Below are positions 8,763-17,872 of a stretch of DNA of 64,000 nucleotides, one piece after another. Source of the stretch: JAQTNA01 sp043743785. GTDB taxonomy: Bacteria; Pseudomonadota; Gammaproteobacteria; Burkholderiales; Rhodocyclaceae. Location of the stretch: assembly GCA_043743785.1 (NCBI GenBank), contig JAYTVW010000099.1, forward strand, positions 13,632-77,631, given 5' to 3'. Position 1 is the stretch's first letter, and the number at the start of each line of letters is the position of its first letter. The position numbers were made by a program, and so were the translations under genes. The notes under the pieces are model-generated. The model was not told the DNA's origin. It saw nothing but the letters and a program-made list of their open reading frames with translations, and ran no database searches.

Positions 8763-8832
8763 CCGAGGAGCGCTGCAAGAGGGGGCTGATGGCCCGCCTT
8801 CCAGGCTCGGAGATTTTTGAACGGCGCTCACC
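8763..8832 (+). promoter_or_regulatory. S-adenosylhomocysteine (SAH) riboswitch
   Basis: The sequence shows the conserved SAH-riboswitch core in order: ccgaggagcgctgcaa (8763–8778), a short variable hairpin, ccaggctcgg (8801–8810) that pairs back with ccgag, and aacggcgctcac (8820–8831), which pairs with gagcgc and forms the pseudoknot strand. It lies about 85 bases before ahcY. Known members switch on ahcY-type genes when SAH accumulates. The call rests on motif and context. Confidence 0.93.
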
Positions 8833-8915
8833 TGACCAACCCGTGCCGGGTTGTGGATTGGGTGGGCTTCCGTGAATCTCACATCCCCCCTTCCCGCCCG
8901 GCCACTCGTTCGAGG

Positions 8916-10337
8916 ATGAACACCGTGGCTGACACCAAAGATTATGTAATCGCCGACTTGGGCCTGGCTGCCTGGGGCCGCAAGGAAATCAAGATTGCCG
9001 AGACCGAAATGCCCGGTCTCATGGCCATCCGCGAAGAATTCGCACCGCAGCAGTCCTTGAAGGGCGCCCGCATCACCGGCTCCCTCCACATGACCATCCA
9101 GACCGCCGTGCTGATCGAGACCCTGACGGCACTGGGTGCGGAAGTGCGCTGGGCCTCCTGCAACATCTTCTCGACACAAGACCACGCCGCTGCCGCCATC
9201 GCCGAGCAGGGCATCCCGGTGTTCGCCGTAAAGGGCGAAACCCTGGTGGATTACTGGGATTACACCCACCGCATCTTCGAGTGGGCCGATGGCGGCTACT
9301 CGAACATGATCCTGGACGACGGCGGCGACGCCACCCTGCTCTTGCATCTGGGCGCAAGGGCCGAGCAGGATCTGTCCGTGGTGTCCAAGCCCGGCTCCGA
9401 AGAAGAGACCATTCTCTTCGCGGCCATCAAGGCCAAGATTGCCGTGGATCCGACCTGGTACTCCGTGCGCCTGGCCGCCATCAAGGGCGTGACCGAGGAA
9501 ACCACCACCGGCGTGCACCGCCTGTACCAGATGCACCTGCGCGGCGAACTCAAGTTCCCCGGCATCAACGTCAATGACTCCGTCACCAAGTCCAAGTTCG
9601 ACAACCTCTATGGCTGCCGCGAATCCCTGGTGGACGGCATCAAGCGTGCCACCGACGTCATGATCGCCGGCAAGGTGGCCGTCATCGCTGGTTATGGCGA
9701 CGTGGGCAAGGGCTCGGCCCAGGCCATGCGCGCCCTCTCCGCCCAGGTGTGGGTCACCGAAATCGACCCTATCTGCGCCCTGCAGGCCGCCATGGAAGGC
9801 TACCGCGTCGTCACCATGGAATATGCTGCCGACAAGGCTGACATCTTCGTCACCACTACCGGCAATTTCCACGTCATCACCCATGACCACATGGCCGCGA
9901 TGAAGAACAACGCCATCGTTTGCAACATCGGTCACTTCGACAACGAGATCGACGTTGCCAGCATCGAGAAGTACCAATGGGAAGAGATCAAGCCCCAGGT
10001 GGATCACGTCATTTTCCCGGACGGCAAGCGCATCATTCTCTTGGCCAAGGGCCGTCTGGTGAACCTGGGCTGCGGCACGGGCCACCCGTCCTACGTCATG
10101 TCCTCCAGCTTCGCCAACCAGACCATCGCCCAGATCGAACTGTGGACGGAGTCCGTCAAGGGGTCCAACAAGTACCCGGTCGGCGTCTACACCCTGCCCA
10201 AGCACCTGGACGAGAAGGTTGCCCGTCTGCAACTGAAGACGCTGAACGCCCAACTGTCCGAACTGACCGACCAGCAAGCCGCCTACATCAGCGTGCCCAA
10301 GACCGGTCCGTACAAGGCTGACCACTACCGGTACTAA
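8916..10337 (+). CDS. ahcY: Adenosylhomocysteinase (SAH hydrolase)
   Basis: Splits S-adenosylhomocysteine into homocysteine and adenosine, relieving product inhibition of methyltransferases. I start at ATG 8916 (MNTVADTKDYVIADLGLA, 473 aa), because the open frame upstream overlaps the riboswitch. The NAD-binding loop VAGYGDVGKGSAQAMR and the C-terminal KADHYRY are diagnostic. Expression should be controlled by the SAH riboswitch just upstream. Together with metK and metF it completes most of the activated methyl cycle on this strand. Confidence 0.97.
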   Translation: MNTVADTKDYVIADLGLAAWGRKEIKIAETEMPGLMAIREEFAPQQSLKGARITGSLHMTIQTAVLIETLTALGAEVRWASCNIFSTQDHAAAAIAEQGIPVFAVKGETLVDYWDYTHRIFEWADGGYSNMILDDGGDATLLLHLGARAEQDLSVVSKPGSEEETILFAAIKAKIAVDPTWYSVRLAAIKGVTEETTTGVHRLYQMHLRGELKFPGINVNDSVTKSKFDNLYGCRESLVDGIKRATDVMIAGKVAVIAGYGDVGKGSAQAMRALSAQVWVTEIDPICALQAAMEGYRVVTMEYAADKADIFVTTTGNFHVITHDHMAAMKNNAIVCNIGHFDNEIDVASIEKYQWEEIKPQVDHVIFPDGKRIILLAKGRLVNLGCGTGHPSYVMSSSFANQTIAQIELWTESVKGSNKYPVGVYTLPKHLDEKVARLQLKTLNAQLSELTDQQAAYISVPKTGPYKADHYRY

Positions 10338-10350
10338 GCACGAGCGGGTG

Positions 10351-10412
10351 GTAGGTCGGAATTTATTCCGACAGGGGGCGGAAGCGTCTCTTGTCGGGAT
10401 AAATCCCGACCC
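10351..10412. repeat. Paired small palindromes downstream of ahcY
   Basis: Two related palindromes, gtcggaatttattccgac (10355–10372) and gtcgggataaatcccgac (10393–10410), lie 20 bases apart. They resemble the gtaggtcgggtt-type palindromes seen at 12389 and could terminate the ahcY transcript. Confidence 0.55.
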
Positions 10413-10435
10413 ACGAACTTTCTGGAGCCTTTCCC

Positions 10436-10684
10436 ATGAGCATGAATTCCTTCCACTCCCGCAAGCCCCGGCCGGCGCCGGCGTGGGTGAAAGCCAGCAA
10501 GGAGTCGCCGCCGCGCTCTGGTGTGCGGGCCGACACCCGCTTGGTGGAACTGGGCCTGGCCACCTCCCGTGCGGAAGCCCGACGTTTCATCGAGGCGGGC
10601 CGGGTGATCGGTCCGATGGGCCCCGTCAGCAAACCCTCCGTGGAGTTCGCAGCGGATGCGCTGTTGAGCCTTGATGCCGAATGA
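10436..10684 (+). CDS. Small S4-domain protein, possibly a TlyA remnant
   Basis: 82 residues. The segment ADTRLVELGLATSRAEARRF followed by IEAGRVIGPMGPVSKPS reads as an S4 RNA-binding domain like the N-terminus of TlyA-family 2'-O-methyltransferases. From memory, a tlyA gene often lies between ahcY and metF in betaproteobacteria, which is where this sits. The methyltransferase domain is missing here. A ribosome-binding sequence (ggagcc) precedes it. It may be a functional S4 mini-protein or a decayed tlyA; I cannot decide. Confidence 0.6.
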   Translation: MSMNSFHSRKPRPAPAWVKASKESPPRSGVRADTRLVELGLATSRAEARRFIEAGRVIGPMGPVSKPSVEFAADALLSLDAE

Positions 10685-10696
10685 CCGACGCTTTGG

Positions 10697-10740
10697 TTTT
10701 TCTCTGCGCCTTAAGCGCCTCTGCGTTTCAAATTGATTTT
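10697..10740. repeat. Heptad repeat, single arm
   Basis: tttttctctgcgccttaagc then gcctctgcgtttcaaatt and a gatttt tail. This is the right-arm form of the dispersed heptad repeat, lying just before metF. A partner arm is not seen. Confidence 0.7.
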
Positions 10741-10751
10741 CAAGAACAGAC

Positions 10752-11579
10752 ATGCAAACCGAACTTTCCATCGAATTCTTTCCGCCCCAGACGGCGGAGG
10801 GCGCCGCCAAGCTGACGCTTGAGCGGGCCAAACTGGCGGAACTCAAGCCGGCGTTCTTTTCCGTGACCTATGGCGCCGGCGGTTCCACCCAGGAACGTAC
10901 CTATGACACGGTGTTCGAGATCCAGCGGGAAGGCCATGAGGCTGCGCCCCATTTGTCCTGCATCGGTTCCACCAAGGCCGGCATCCTGGAAATCCTCAAA
11001 CGCTACCAGTCCGAAGGCATTCGTCGCCTGGTGGCCCTGCGCGGCGACCTGCCCTCCGGTACGGGCGATGCCGGGGAGTTGCGCTACGCCAATGAACTGG
11101 TGGACTTCGTGCGCGCGGAAACCGGGGACTGGTTCCACATCGAAGTGGCCGCCTACCCGGAATGGCATCCCCAGGCCAAGTCGCCGCGGGAGGATCTGCT
11201 GAACTTCAAGCGCAAGGTGGAGGCCGGTGCCGATTCCGCCATCACTCAGTATTTCTATAATGCGGATGCCTATTTCCATTTCGTGGATGAGGCCCGTGCC
11301 TTGGGCATTCAGATTCCCATCGTGCCCGGCATCATGCCCATCGGCAGCTTTTTCAAGCTGGCGCGCTTTTCGGATGCCTGCGGCGCCGACATTCCCCGTT
11401 GGATGCGCAAGAAGTTCGAGAGTTTCGGTGACGACACGGAGTCCGTGCGGGCCTTCGGCCTGGATGTGGTGACGGAGTTGTGCGAACGCCTGCTGGCGGG
11501 CGGCGCCCCGGGCCTGCATTTCTATTCCATGAATTCAGCTGCCCAGACCACGGAAATCTGGAACCGCCTCAAAGGCTGA
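10752..11579 (+). CDS. metF: Methylenetetrahydrofolate reductase
   Basis: Reduces 5,10-methylene-THF to 5-methyl-THF, the methyl donor for methionine synthesis. 275 residues, standard for bacterial MetF. It opens MQTELSIEFFPPQT and carries FFSVTYGAGGST, LRGDLPSGTG, the FAD/folate-site run ITQYFYNADAYFHF and the closing APGLHFYSMN. It closes the methyl-cycle block begun by metK and ahcY. Confidence 0.96.
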   Translation: MQTELSIEFFPPQTAEGAAKLTLERAKLAELKPAFFSVTYGAGGSTQERTYDTVFEIQREGHEAAPHLSCIGSTKAGILEILKRYQSEGIRRLVALRGDLPSGTGDAGELRYANELVDFVRAETGDWFHIEVAAYPEWHPQAKSPREDLLNFKRKVEAGADSAITQYFYNADAYFHFVDEARALGIQIPIVPGIMPIGSFFKLARFSDACGADIPRWMRKKFESFGDDTESVRAFGLDVVTELCERLLAGGAPGLHFYSMNSAAQTTEIWNRLKG

Positions 11580-11739
11580 TTGCGCTGACTTAAGACTATT
11601 GGCCTAGACGTAGGTCATAGGAACTTGGCCGCATGGTGGTGCGCGCTTGCGGTAGTATCCACGCTTCCGGTGAAGTCCATGCCACCCCGTGCCATCCGGC
11701 ACGGAGTGGGTGTGTGGACAACACGGAATGAGGGCGGGC

Positions 11740-12384
11740 ATGAAATTTCTTGTCGTTGATGACCATGAATTGATCCGGGAGGGCCTGCGGGTGGTGCTCT
11801 CCAGGATGGAAGGTGGCGTGGAACTGGTGGAGGCCTACAGCGTTGAATCCGGTCTCCAGGCAATCAACGAAGGGATGGATTTCGACCTGGCGATTTTCGA
11901 CATGATGTTGCCGGACGGCAGCGGCGCCCGTCTCATGGACGAACTGGGCCGGGTGCACCCGGAGGTGCCGGTCATCGTGGTGTCCGCCGAGGTCCATTCC
12001 ATGGAGGAGGCCTTCCGGCACGGCGCCATGGGCTTCATTCCCAAGGGCTGTCTGAATGCTTCCCTGCTGGAGGGCATTGCCGAAGTGCTCAAGGGGGAAA
12101 TCTACGTGCCCACGTCCCTGGCGCCGGCCCAGTCAGCCCGCAGCGCGGTGGGGGGCGAGCCCTTCTGGAGCGGTACGTCCCGCCCGAACGAGCCGGAACT
12201 GACGGATCGCCAGAAGTCAGTGTTATTTCTGATGATGCGGGGCCTGACCAACAAGAGCATCTGTCGGGAGCTGGACCTGGCGGAGAGTACGGTCAAGATC
12301 CACGTCAGCGCCATCCTGCGTGCCCTCCATGTGAAGAGCCGCACCCAAGCGGTGCTGACGGCGGCAAGGATGAAGCTGGATTGA
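11740..12384 (+). CDS. LuxR/NarL-family response regulator
   Basis: 214 residues from ATG 11740 (MKFLVVDDHELIREG), preceded by the purine-rich sequence gagggcggg. The receiver domain has D7/D8 and the phospho-acceptor D54 in AIFDMMLPDG. The C-terminal HTH (LTDRQKSVLFLMMRGLTNKS…ESTVKIHVSAIL) is LuxR type, so this is a DNA-binding transcription regulator. It is convergent with the hybrid kinase at 12436, which could be its partner. Confidence 0.9.
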   Translation: MKFLVVDDHELIREGLRVVLSRMEGGVELVEAYSVESGLQAINEGMDFDLAIFDMMLPDGSGARLMDELGRVHPEVPVIVVSAEVHSMEEAFRHGAMGFIPKGCLNASLLEGIAEVLKGEIYVPTSLAPAQSARSAVGGEPFWSGTSRPNEPELTDRQKSVLFLMMRGLTNKSICRELDLAESTVKIHVSAILRALHVKSRTQAVLTAARMKLD

Positions 12385-12388
12385 CGCC

Positions 12389-12432
12389 GTAGGTCGGGTT
12401 TTAACCCGACCTACAACTGAAGCCCGACCTAC
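12389..12432. repeat. REP-like palindrome between convergent genes
   Basis: gtaggtcggg…cccgacctac forms a hairpin at 12389–12414, followed by a third half-copy (cccgacctac) to 12432. It lies between the convergent response-regulator and kinase genes, where it could act as a two-way terminator. Confidence 0.65.
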
Positions 12433-12435
12433 AGC

Positions 12436-14346
12436 TCACCGATTCACCAGCATGCGTTGCAGCAGGGTGCGCAGCTTGGCCGGCGATACCGGCTTGTGCA
12501 GCAGGGCCAGCCCCGACTCCCGTGCCAGGCGCAGCACATCCGGATCCGTGTCACCGCTGACGAGGGCGGCGGCCAGGCCCTTGCCGAACAACTCCCGTAT
12601 GTCCCGGATCACCTCCACGCCGCTCCTTGCTTCCTTCAGGCGGTAATCGCAGAGGATGGCGTCCGGCCGCAAACCGGTGCGGCTGATGCGGTCCACCGCC
12701 TGGGCGCCCGATGCCGCCGGCAAGACCACGCAGCCCCAGGATTCCAGCAGGCCCACCACGCTGGACAGCACCAGGCTGTCGTCGTCCACCACCACCACCG
12801 TCTTGCCTTCCAGCAGGTTGGTGGGCAGGGCGTACTGAGGCGGCGCTTCCGTCGGAATGGCCTGGGGCGGGGCCAGGGGGACTTCCACGGCGAAGACGGA
12901 ACCCTTGCCGGGGGCCGAGCGCAAGTCCAGGCTCAGGCCCAAGAGCGTGACCAGGCGCTTGACAATGGCCAGACCCAGACCCAGGCCCATGCCCCGGTTG
13001 CGGCCCGGGTTGTGCAACTGCACGAATTCCTGGAATACGGAGGCTTGAGCATCCTGGGCAATGCCCACGCCGCTGTCCCGCACTTCGATGCGCAGCCGGT
13101 CGCCCCGCACGCGGCAGGCGATAAAAATGCCGCCCCGGTCCGTGTAGCGCACGGCGTTGCTGACGAGATTCAGCAGAACCCGTTCCAGCAGGGCCGGGTC
13201 GGTGCGTACCCACAGGGGCGAGGGGCGGGCGCGCAGATACAGGCCTTTCTGTTCCGCCGGCCCGGTGTAATCCGTCTCCAGCCGTTCCAGCGACGGCTCG
13301 ATGGGGAAACTGGAGAAGCTGGGGGACATTACCCCCGCGTCCAGCTTGGAGATGTCCAAGAGGCCGTCCAGGAGTCCGTCCAGTGCCCGCACGGATTCGG
13401 AAATCTGTTTCACCAGGTGGCGGGTTTCCGGGGTATGTACCTGGGGCTGCAGTTGGGCCACGAAAAGGCCCAGGGCGTGCATGGGCTGGCGCAGGTCATG
13501 GCTGGCGGCGGCCAGGAAGCGGGACTTGGCCACGTTGGCCCGTTCCGCCTCGTCCTTCCGGAGGCGCAGTTCGTCCGTGGCGGCCTCGATGCGCCGCTGC
13601 ATGTCCTCGTGGGAAACAGCCAGCTGCCCGCCCATTTCGTTGATGCGCTCCGTCAGGGTCTGCAAGGAGCCACCCACCTCGGTGGTGACCCGTACCGCAA
13701 AATTCCCCCTGCTGATGTTTTCCACGGCCTGGGCAATATCGTCCACCGGGCGGGTGACGCTGCGACTCATGCGGGCCGCCAGCAGGCCTCCGGTCAGCAG
13801 TACCAAGAGGGCGATGCCCAGGCTGCTGGCGAAAAGTTCGTGTTTCTTCTCCTGGAGGGCTTGGCGGCCGACTTCGATGATGACGCGGCTGTAACTGGTG
13901 CGCTTGGAAACGGCCGTGGTGCCGGCCAGCAAGTCGTCCAGGGGCACCGGGGCGCTGGCCACGGGAACGTTGAAGGTCAGCACCATGCCATCCGGGCTGG
14001 TGTATTCGAGGGCTTCGGTGCCAAGTTCCGCCGCCTCCAGGTCCAGAGGACGGCCGCTCCTGGCCAGGATGTCGCCGTTCCTGCCGGTGATGACGACCGC
14101 CTCCAGCTCGGACTGGCTGCGGGCCGCCTCCGCCAGGGTCTGCAAGGCGTCCCGGTTGCCGGAAAATACGCCGTATTCCGCCGCGGTCGCCAGGTGGCGC
14201 GCCACCGTGCGGCCCCGCAGGTGCAGGGCATCCTCCAGGTCGTTGAAGCGGACGGTGACGAAATAAGTCACCAGCAGCAGGGCGATGACGGTGGCCGGCA
14301 AGAGGGCAGCGAACAGCACCCGGGCACGAATGTCCGGTTTCCTCAT
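12436..14346 (-). CDS. Membrane hybrid histidine kinase (HAMP–HisKA–HATPase–REC)
   Basis: 636 residues. Transmembrane segment 1 (about 9–30) is followed by a periplasmic or extracytoplasmic segment, a second membrane helix (LGIALLVLLTGGLLAARM), a HAMP domain, the H-box ASHDLRQPMHALG, an ATPase domain with NLVSNAVRYTD and GMGLGLGLAIV, and a C-terminal receiver with acceptor Asp in AILCDYRLKE. It starts within the last codons of the upstream ABC-type binding-protein gene (ATGA overlap), so kinase and periplasmic protein are translationally coupled. This suggests that the binding protein feeds the kinase. Confidence 0.93.
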   Translation of the reverse strand: MRKPDIRARVLFAALLPATVIALLLVTYFVTVRFNDLEDALHLRGRTVARHLATAAEYGVFSGNRDALQTLAEAARSQSELEAVVITGRNGDILARSGRPLDLEAAELGTEALEYTSPDGMVLTFNVPVASAPVPLDDLLAGTTAVSKRTSYSRVIIEVGRQALQEKKHELFASSLGIALLVLLTGGLLAARMSRSVTRPVDDIAQAVENISRGNFAVRVTTEVGGSLQTLTERINEMGGQLAVSHEDMQRRIEAATDELRLRKDEAERANVAKSRFLAAASHDLRQPMHALGLFVAQLQPQVHTPETRHLVKQISESVRALDGLLDGLLDISKLDAGVMSPSFSSFPIEPSLERLETDYTGPAEQKGLYLRARPSPLWVRTDPALLERVLLNLVSNAVRYTDRGGIFIACRVRGDRLRIEVRDSGVGIAQDAQASVFQEFVQLHNPGRNRGMGLGLGLAIVKRLVTLLGLSLDLRSAPGKGSVFAVEVPLAPPQAIPTEAPPQYALPTNLLEGKTVVVVDDDSLVLSSVVGLLESWGCVVLPAASGAQAVDRISRTGLRPDAILCDYRLKEARSGVEVIRDIRELFGKGLAAALVSGDTDPDVLRLARESGLALLHKPVSPAKLRTLLQRMLVNR

Positions 14347-15275
14347 GGGTGGTGTTCCTCCTGGTGCATGCGGGTAAGCAGGCTGGATTCATCTTCCTGC
14401 CTGAGCGTGAGGTTGAGGGAGCGGGCAACGTAGGTGTTGATACCGACGCTGTAGTCCCGTGGGTACTGGGGCGGTGGCAGGCTGCGGCCGGCCAGCACCT
14501 CCCGGGCGATGTCCACCACTTGGGCACCGACCTGGGCCGTGCTCGAATACAGGGCCATGAGGGCGCCGGCCTTCACGTAGGCAGGGGAAAAACCGATGAC
14601 GGGTACCCGGTAGCGGTAGGCCGTGAGGAGGATGTCGGAAATGCTGTTGGCGTTATAGAGGGCCGGGTCGGGGATGGCGAGGAGCAGGTCGGCGTCACCG
14701 AGGCTGCGTTGCAGCGCCGAATAGAGAGCACTTTCGCCGCTGACGTACTCGATGTTCAGGCGCAAGTCCCGTTCCGCTGCCGCCGCGCTGAAGGGTGCGC
14801 CCAGGGCGCGGGAGTCCGGGCCGGTGAGGAGCGCGATACGGCGGCGTTCCGGCAGGGCCAGGCGCAGCAGATCCAGTTGGCGGCCCGGGGGTTGATCCAG
14901 ATAGACGGCGGAGAAGCGCCGGCTGTCCTGCCGGCTCTCCATGGCCCGCATGAAGCTTTTTCGCGGCAGCAGGGTCGCCAGCACCGGCGCCGGGGGGTCG
15001 ATGGCCGCCAGGGTTTCTGCTGCCCGGGCACCCACCGCCACGATGAGTTTGCTGCCCTTGGGCAGCTGGGCAAGCTCGTGCCAGCCAAGGACCGTCACCT
15101 CGGCCCCGGTCGCCGATCCCGGCCCCAGGGCTTTGCGCAGGATGTCCACCATCTCCAGATGGGGATTGGCGCGCTCGCCGAGCACCACCGCCAGGGCCGG
15201 CGGGCTCTGGGCAAATACCGTCCTGCTCCAGGCGCAGGCCAGGAGCAGCAGGATAAGGCGCAGGCGGGCGCTCAT
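14343..15275 (-). CDS. Periplasmic ABC-type substrate-binding protein (ABC_sub_bind-like)
   Basis: 310 residues with a signal peptide (LRLILLLLACAWSRTVFA). The body has the two-lobed LIVBP-like pattern of the ABC_sub_bind family: LAVVLGERANPHLEMVDILR, KLIVAVGARAAETLA and the closing motif YRVPVIGFSPAYVKAGALMA. No permease or ATPase genes are nearby. It overlaps the downstream kinase gene and follows a TonB-dependent receptor gene by 7 bases. I infer a ligand-presenting role for the kinase rather than uptake. Confidence 0.85.
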   Translation of the reverse strand: MSARLRLILLLLACAWSRTVFAQSPPALAVVLGERANPHLEMVDILRKALGPGSATGAEVTVLGWHELAQLPKGSKLIVAVGARAAETLAAIDPPAPVLATLLPRKSFMRAMESRQDSRRFSAVYLDQPPGRQLDLLRLALPERRRIALLTGPDSRALGAPFSAAAAERDLRLNIEYVSGESALYSALQRSLGDADLLLAIPDPALYNANSISDILLTAYRYRVPVIGFSPAYVKAGALMALYSSTAQVGAQVVDIAREVLAGRSLPPPQYPRDYSVGINTYVARSLNLTLRQEDESSLLTRMHQEEHHP

Positions 15276-15282
15276 GGAGGTT

Positions 15283-17274
15283 TCAGAAATTCAGGCTCAG
15301 CTTGGTGAAAATCCGTCGTGACAGCAGGTAGTAGGGATCCGTGTCGGCGTAGCTGGAACCCAGGTTCTGGGCCGTGACCGCCACTTCCCCCTGGGTCGCG
15401 CCCACCCGGAAGGGATAGGCCAGGCGCACATCCAGCCGGCGGTAGGCCGGGCTTATCTGTGGGGCATCGCTGCCGGCCCAGTACATGGCGCCTACCGCAT
15501 AACACAGGACGCTCAGGTCCACGTTGCCGGGCAGTTTCTGGAAGAGGGCGATGGAGGTGCTGTGGCTGGGAGCTGCCTGTCTATCCCCCGGGCCAGTGTA
15601 GCCAGACAAGGGGTAGGGGCTGGCGATCTGCATGAAAGCCTGGTTGAGCATGATCTGGGTGCTGGGCCAGGGACGGTATTTCAGCTGATATTCCAAGCCG
15701 CGGATGGAAATGTCCGGGCCGTTTTGCCATTCCTTGGTGGTCTTGACCAAGACGGGGAGGGGGTCTGGGTAGGTGTTGATGCGGGCCAGACCGTGGATGC
15801 TTTCGTGGAATAGGCGCGCATCCAGGAGCAGCCCGAGGCTGCGGAAATCCCCCAGGTAGCCGAGTTCGCGGGAGGTGATGTATTCCGGCCCCAGTTTGCC
15901 GCGGCCGAGAAAGGTTTCATTCAGCAGGACGCCGTGCCAGACGTAGCGGACGTCCGCCTTCTCCTCGAACAAGGAGGGGCTGCGGCTGGCGCTGGACACG
16001 CCGGCCCGCAGGGTTTGCTGCGGCGTGGCGTGCCAATTGAGCATGACCCGAGGTGAAGTGCTGCGGCCGGAGAGGCTGCTGTTTTCCGTATTGGCACCCA
16101 GATTCAGTAGCCATTCGGGCGTCATGCGCCATTCGAGGTTGGCGAAAAGGCGGCTCAGATTCATGCTCAGGCTGTCACTCGTGCCATACAGGGGCAGGGA
16201 GGTGACAAGGTCGTGGCGCAATTCGCCGCCCCAGACCAGGCGCAGGTTTTCGGCGGGACTGAAGGTGTACTGGGCTTCCACGCTGTCCCGGCTGGCGGTG
16301 CCACCCTGGTCCACGACAAGACCGGGGAAGCGGGGGTCCGGGTAGAGAAAACTGTCCACCTTGCGCTCGTCCGTGTGATGGAACTGCACTTTGATTTCTT
16401 CCCCTGGCGCCAGGCTGCGCTGCCAACTGACCAGGATGAAATCGGAGGCCGATCCCCGCTGCCGTGGCAGGTCGCCTGGCATATCTGGGCGGCCGATGCC
16501 CGCTGAACTGTCCGTGCCGCCAAGTTGCAGCTGGAACTCGTCCATCAGGCCGACACGCCAGTCAGAACGGAAATTAAAGTGGTGCACATCCCGCTCGGAC
16601 TTGGTGTTGTCGCTACCCGGATCCGCGCGGCGGCCGACAGTCAGGCGGTAGGCGCCGTTGTCGAAGCCGTCGCTGTAGCGCAGCAGGCTGTCCCTGATCC
16701 CTGCGCCTCCTGCCTGGGAGACGGTCCAGCCCCGGGGCGTCTGGGACGGGGGGCGGGTGACGATGTTTACCGCGCCGAGGAAGGCATTGGCGCCATAGGC
16801 GGCGGAATTGGACCCCCGCACCGCCTCGATGCGTTCGATGTCCTCCAGGGCCAGGGGCACGTTGTTCCAGTTGATGCCGCCGCCGAGAAAGGGCGAATAC
16901 ACCGAGCGGCCATCGATCAATACCTGCAAGTGCTGGCCGAACTCATCGAGGGCTCCATGGTAGTAGAGCCGTGGCGCGCCTCCCGTAGCGCCGACCTGGA
17001 AGCCCGGAACCAGGCGGAAAAGGTCCGGTACGTCCCGGGCGCCGGAGAGGCGGATGGTTTCACTGTCGATGACTGTGACGGACCCCGGCGCCTCCGAAAT
17101 GGGCTGGGCCAGATGGGATACGGACAGGACCACGGGCAGATCGTCGAGAAACGCTTGTTCGGGGGCGGGCGTTCCACCGGGTGCCGCACTGGCAAGGGGT
17201 ATGCTAAACAGGGACGCTGCCAGCAGGGTGCTAAAGGGACGAAGGACTGTCGATGACATGGTGAGTGTTTCCAT
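15283..17274 (-). CDS. TonB-dependent outer-membrane receptor (1)
   Basis: About 663 residues from METLTMSSTVLRPF (17274); ATG 17259 is an alternative start. After a signal peptide (LLAASLFSIPLASA), a plug domain reads SVTVIDSETIRLSGARDVPD and GSNSAAYGANAFLGAVNIVT. The rest is a β-barrel ending in the aromatic C-terminus FTKLSLNF expected for BAM-dependent insertion. It heads an apparent operon with the ABC-type binding protein and the hybrid kinase. The substrate is unknown. Confidence 0.92.
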   Translation of the reverse strand: METLTMSSTVLRPFSTLLAASLFSIPLASAAPGGTPAPEQAFLDDLPVVLSVSHLAQPISEAPGSVTVIDSETIRLSGARDVPDLFRLVPGFQVGATGGAPRLYYHGALDEFGQHLQVLIDGRSVYSPFLGGGINWNNVPLALEDIERIEAVRGSNSAAYGANAFLGAVNIVTRPPSQTPRGWTVSQAGGAGIRDSLLRYSDGFDNGAYRLTVGRRADPGSDNTKSERDVHHFNFRSDWRVGLMDEFQLQLGGTDSSAGIGRPDMPGDLPRQRGSASDFILVSWQRSLAPGEEIKVQFHHTDERKVDSFLYPDPRFPGLVVDQGGTASRDSVEAQYTFSPAENLRLVWGGELRHDLVTSLPLYGTSDSLSMNLSRLFANLEWRMTPEWLLNLGANTENSSLSGRSTSPRVMLNWHATPQQTLRAGVSSASRSPSLFEEKADVRYVWHGVLLNETFLGRGKLGPEYITSRELGYLGDFRSLGLLLDARLFHESIHGLARINTYPDPLPVLVKTTKEWQNGPDISIRGLEYQLKYRPWPSTQIMLNQAFMQIASPYPLSGYTGPGDRQAAPSHSTSIALFQKLPGNVDLSVLCYAVGAMYWAGSDAPQISPAYRRLDVRLAYPFRVGATQGEVAVTAQNLGSSYADTDPYYLLSRRIFTKLSLNF

Positions 17275-17381
17275 TCCAGGGCGAAAACGCCGCCCGCCAA
17301 GCGTATGAATTTTGCGAATTATCGCCGATTCGGCCAGCGAACTGAAAAAATGCCTGCTGGTTCTGAGTGCGGCCCATAGGC

Positions 17382-17720
17382 TCATCCGGCCTTGAGATCC
17401 TGCGCCTCCCGCCAGAGGGCGCGGCCTAAGGTTTTCCAGATGGGGCCGCCGTGGGTGTGCATGTCCTCCTGGGCGCTTTGCTCCATGGTTTTCAGCATGA
17501 GGGCCGCCAGGCCAAACAGTTCGGCCCGGGTCAGAGCCTCCCTGTCATCACGCTGTTGGGCGGCAAGATGGGCTTGGTGTCCGGCGTCCGTCAGGGCCTC
17601 CCGGGCCAGGGCGCGGACTTGCACTTCGTCCGACCAGTCGATGCCCAGGGCCACGCCCTTGCGCTCGATTTCTTTCTCGATGGCTTCCGCCTCTTCGTGG
17701 TAGTGCTCGAACAGACCCAT
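17382..17720 (-). CDS. Conserved hypothetical protein, 112 aa
   Basis: I do not recognise this protein. It opens MGLFEHYHEEAEAIEKEIER and is largely helical and acidic, with no signal peptide, membrane helix or metal motif. It reads as a soluble all-helical protein. The gene is intact and lies upstream of the leftward TonB-dependent receptor gene, separated by about 110 bases, and may share its transcript. Confidence 0.6.
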   Translation of the reverse strand: MGLFEHYHEEAEAIEKEIERKGVALGIDWSDEVQVRALAREALTDAGHQAHLAAQQRDDREALTRAELFGLAALMLKTMEQSAQEDMHTHGGPIWKTLGRALWREAQDLKAG

Positions 17721-17872
17721 GGTGATTTCCCTGATGTGAGCTGCGGCAACGCCGTATCGGGGTACGCTGGCGGCCGCAAGCGCTCATTTTCTCCCGGATT
17801 GGCGCCAAGGCGAAAGATTGTGGCCCGTTTGCCGTTATAGTCCGAAGGTATTAGTTCTGGTTGGCGGAAACC

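Noticed and set aside
12457..14433. Long rightward open frame (658 codons) opposite the hybrid kinase
   Set aside because: It lacks recognisable domains and is the antisense shadow of a high-GC gene whose minus-strand product has clear HAMP, kinase and receiver motifs.
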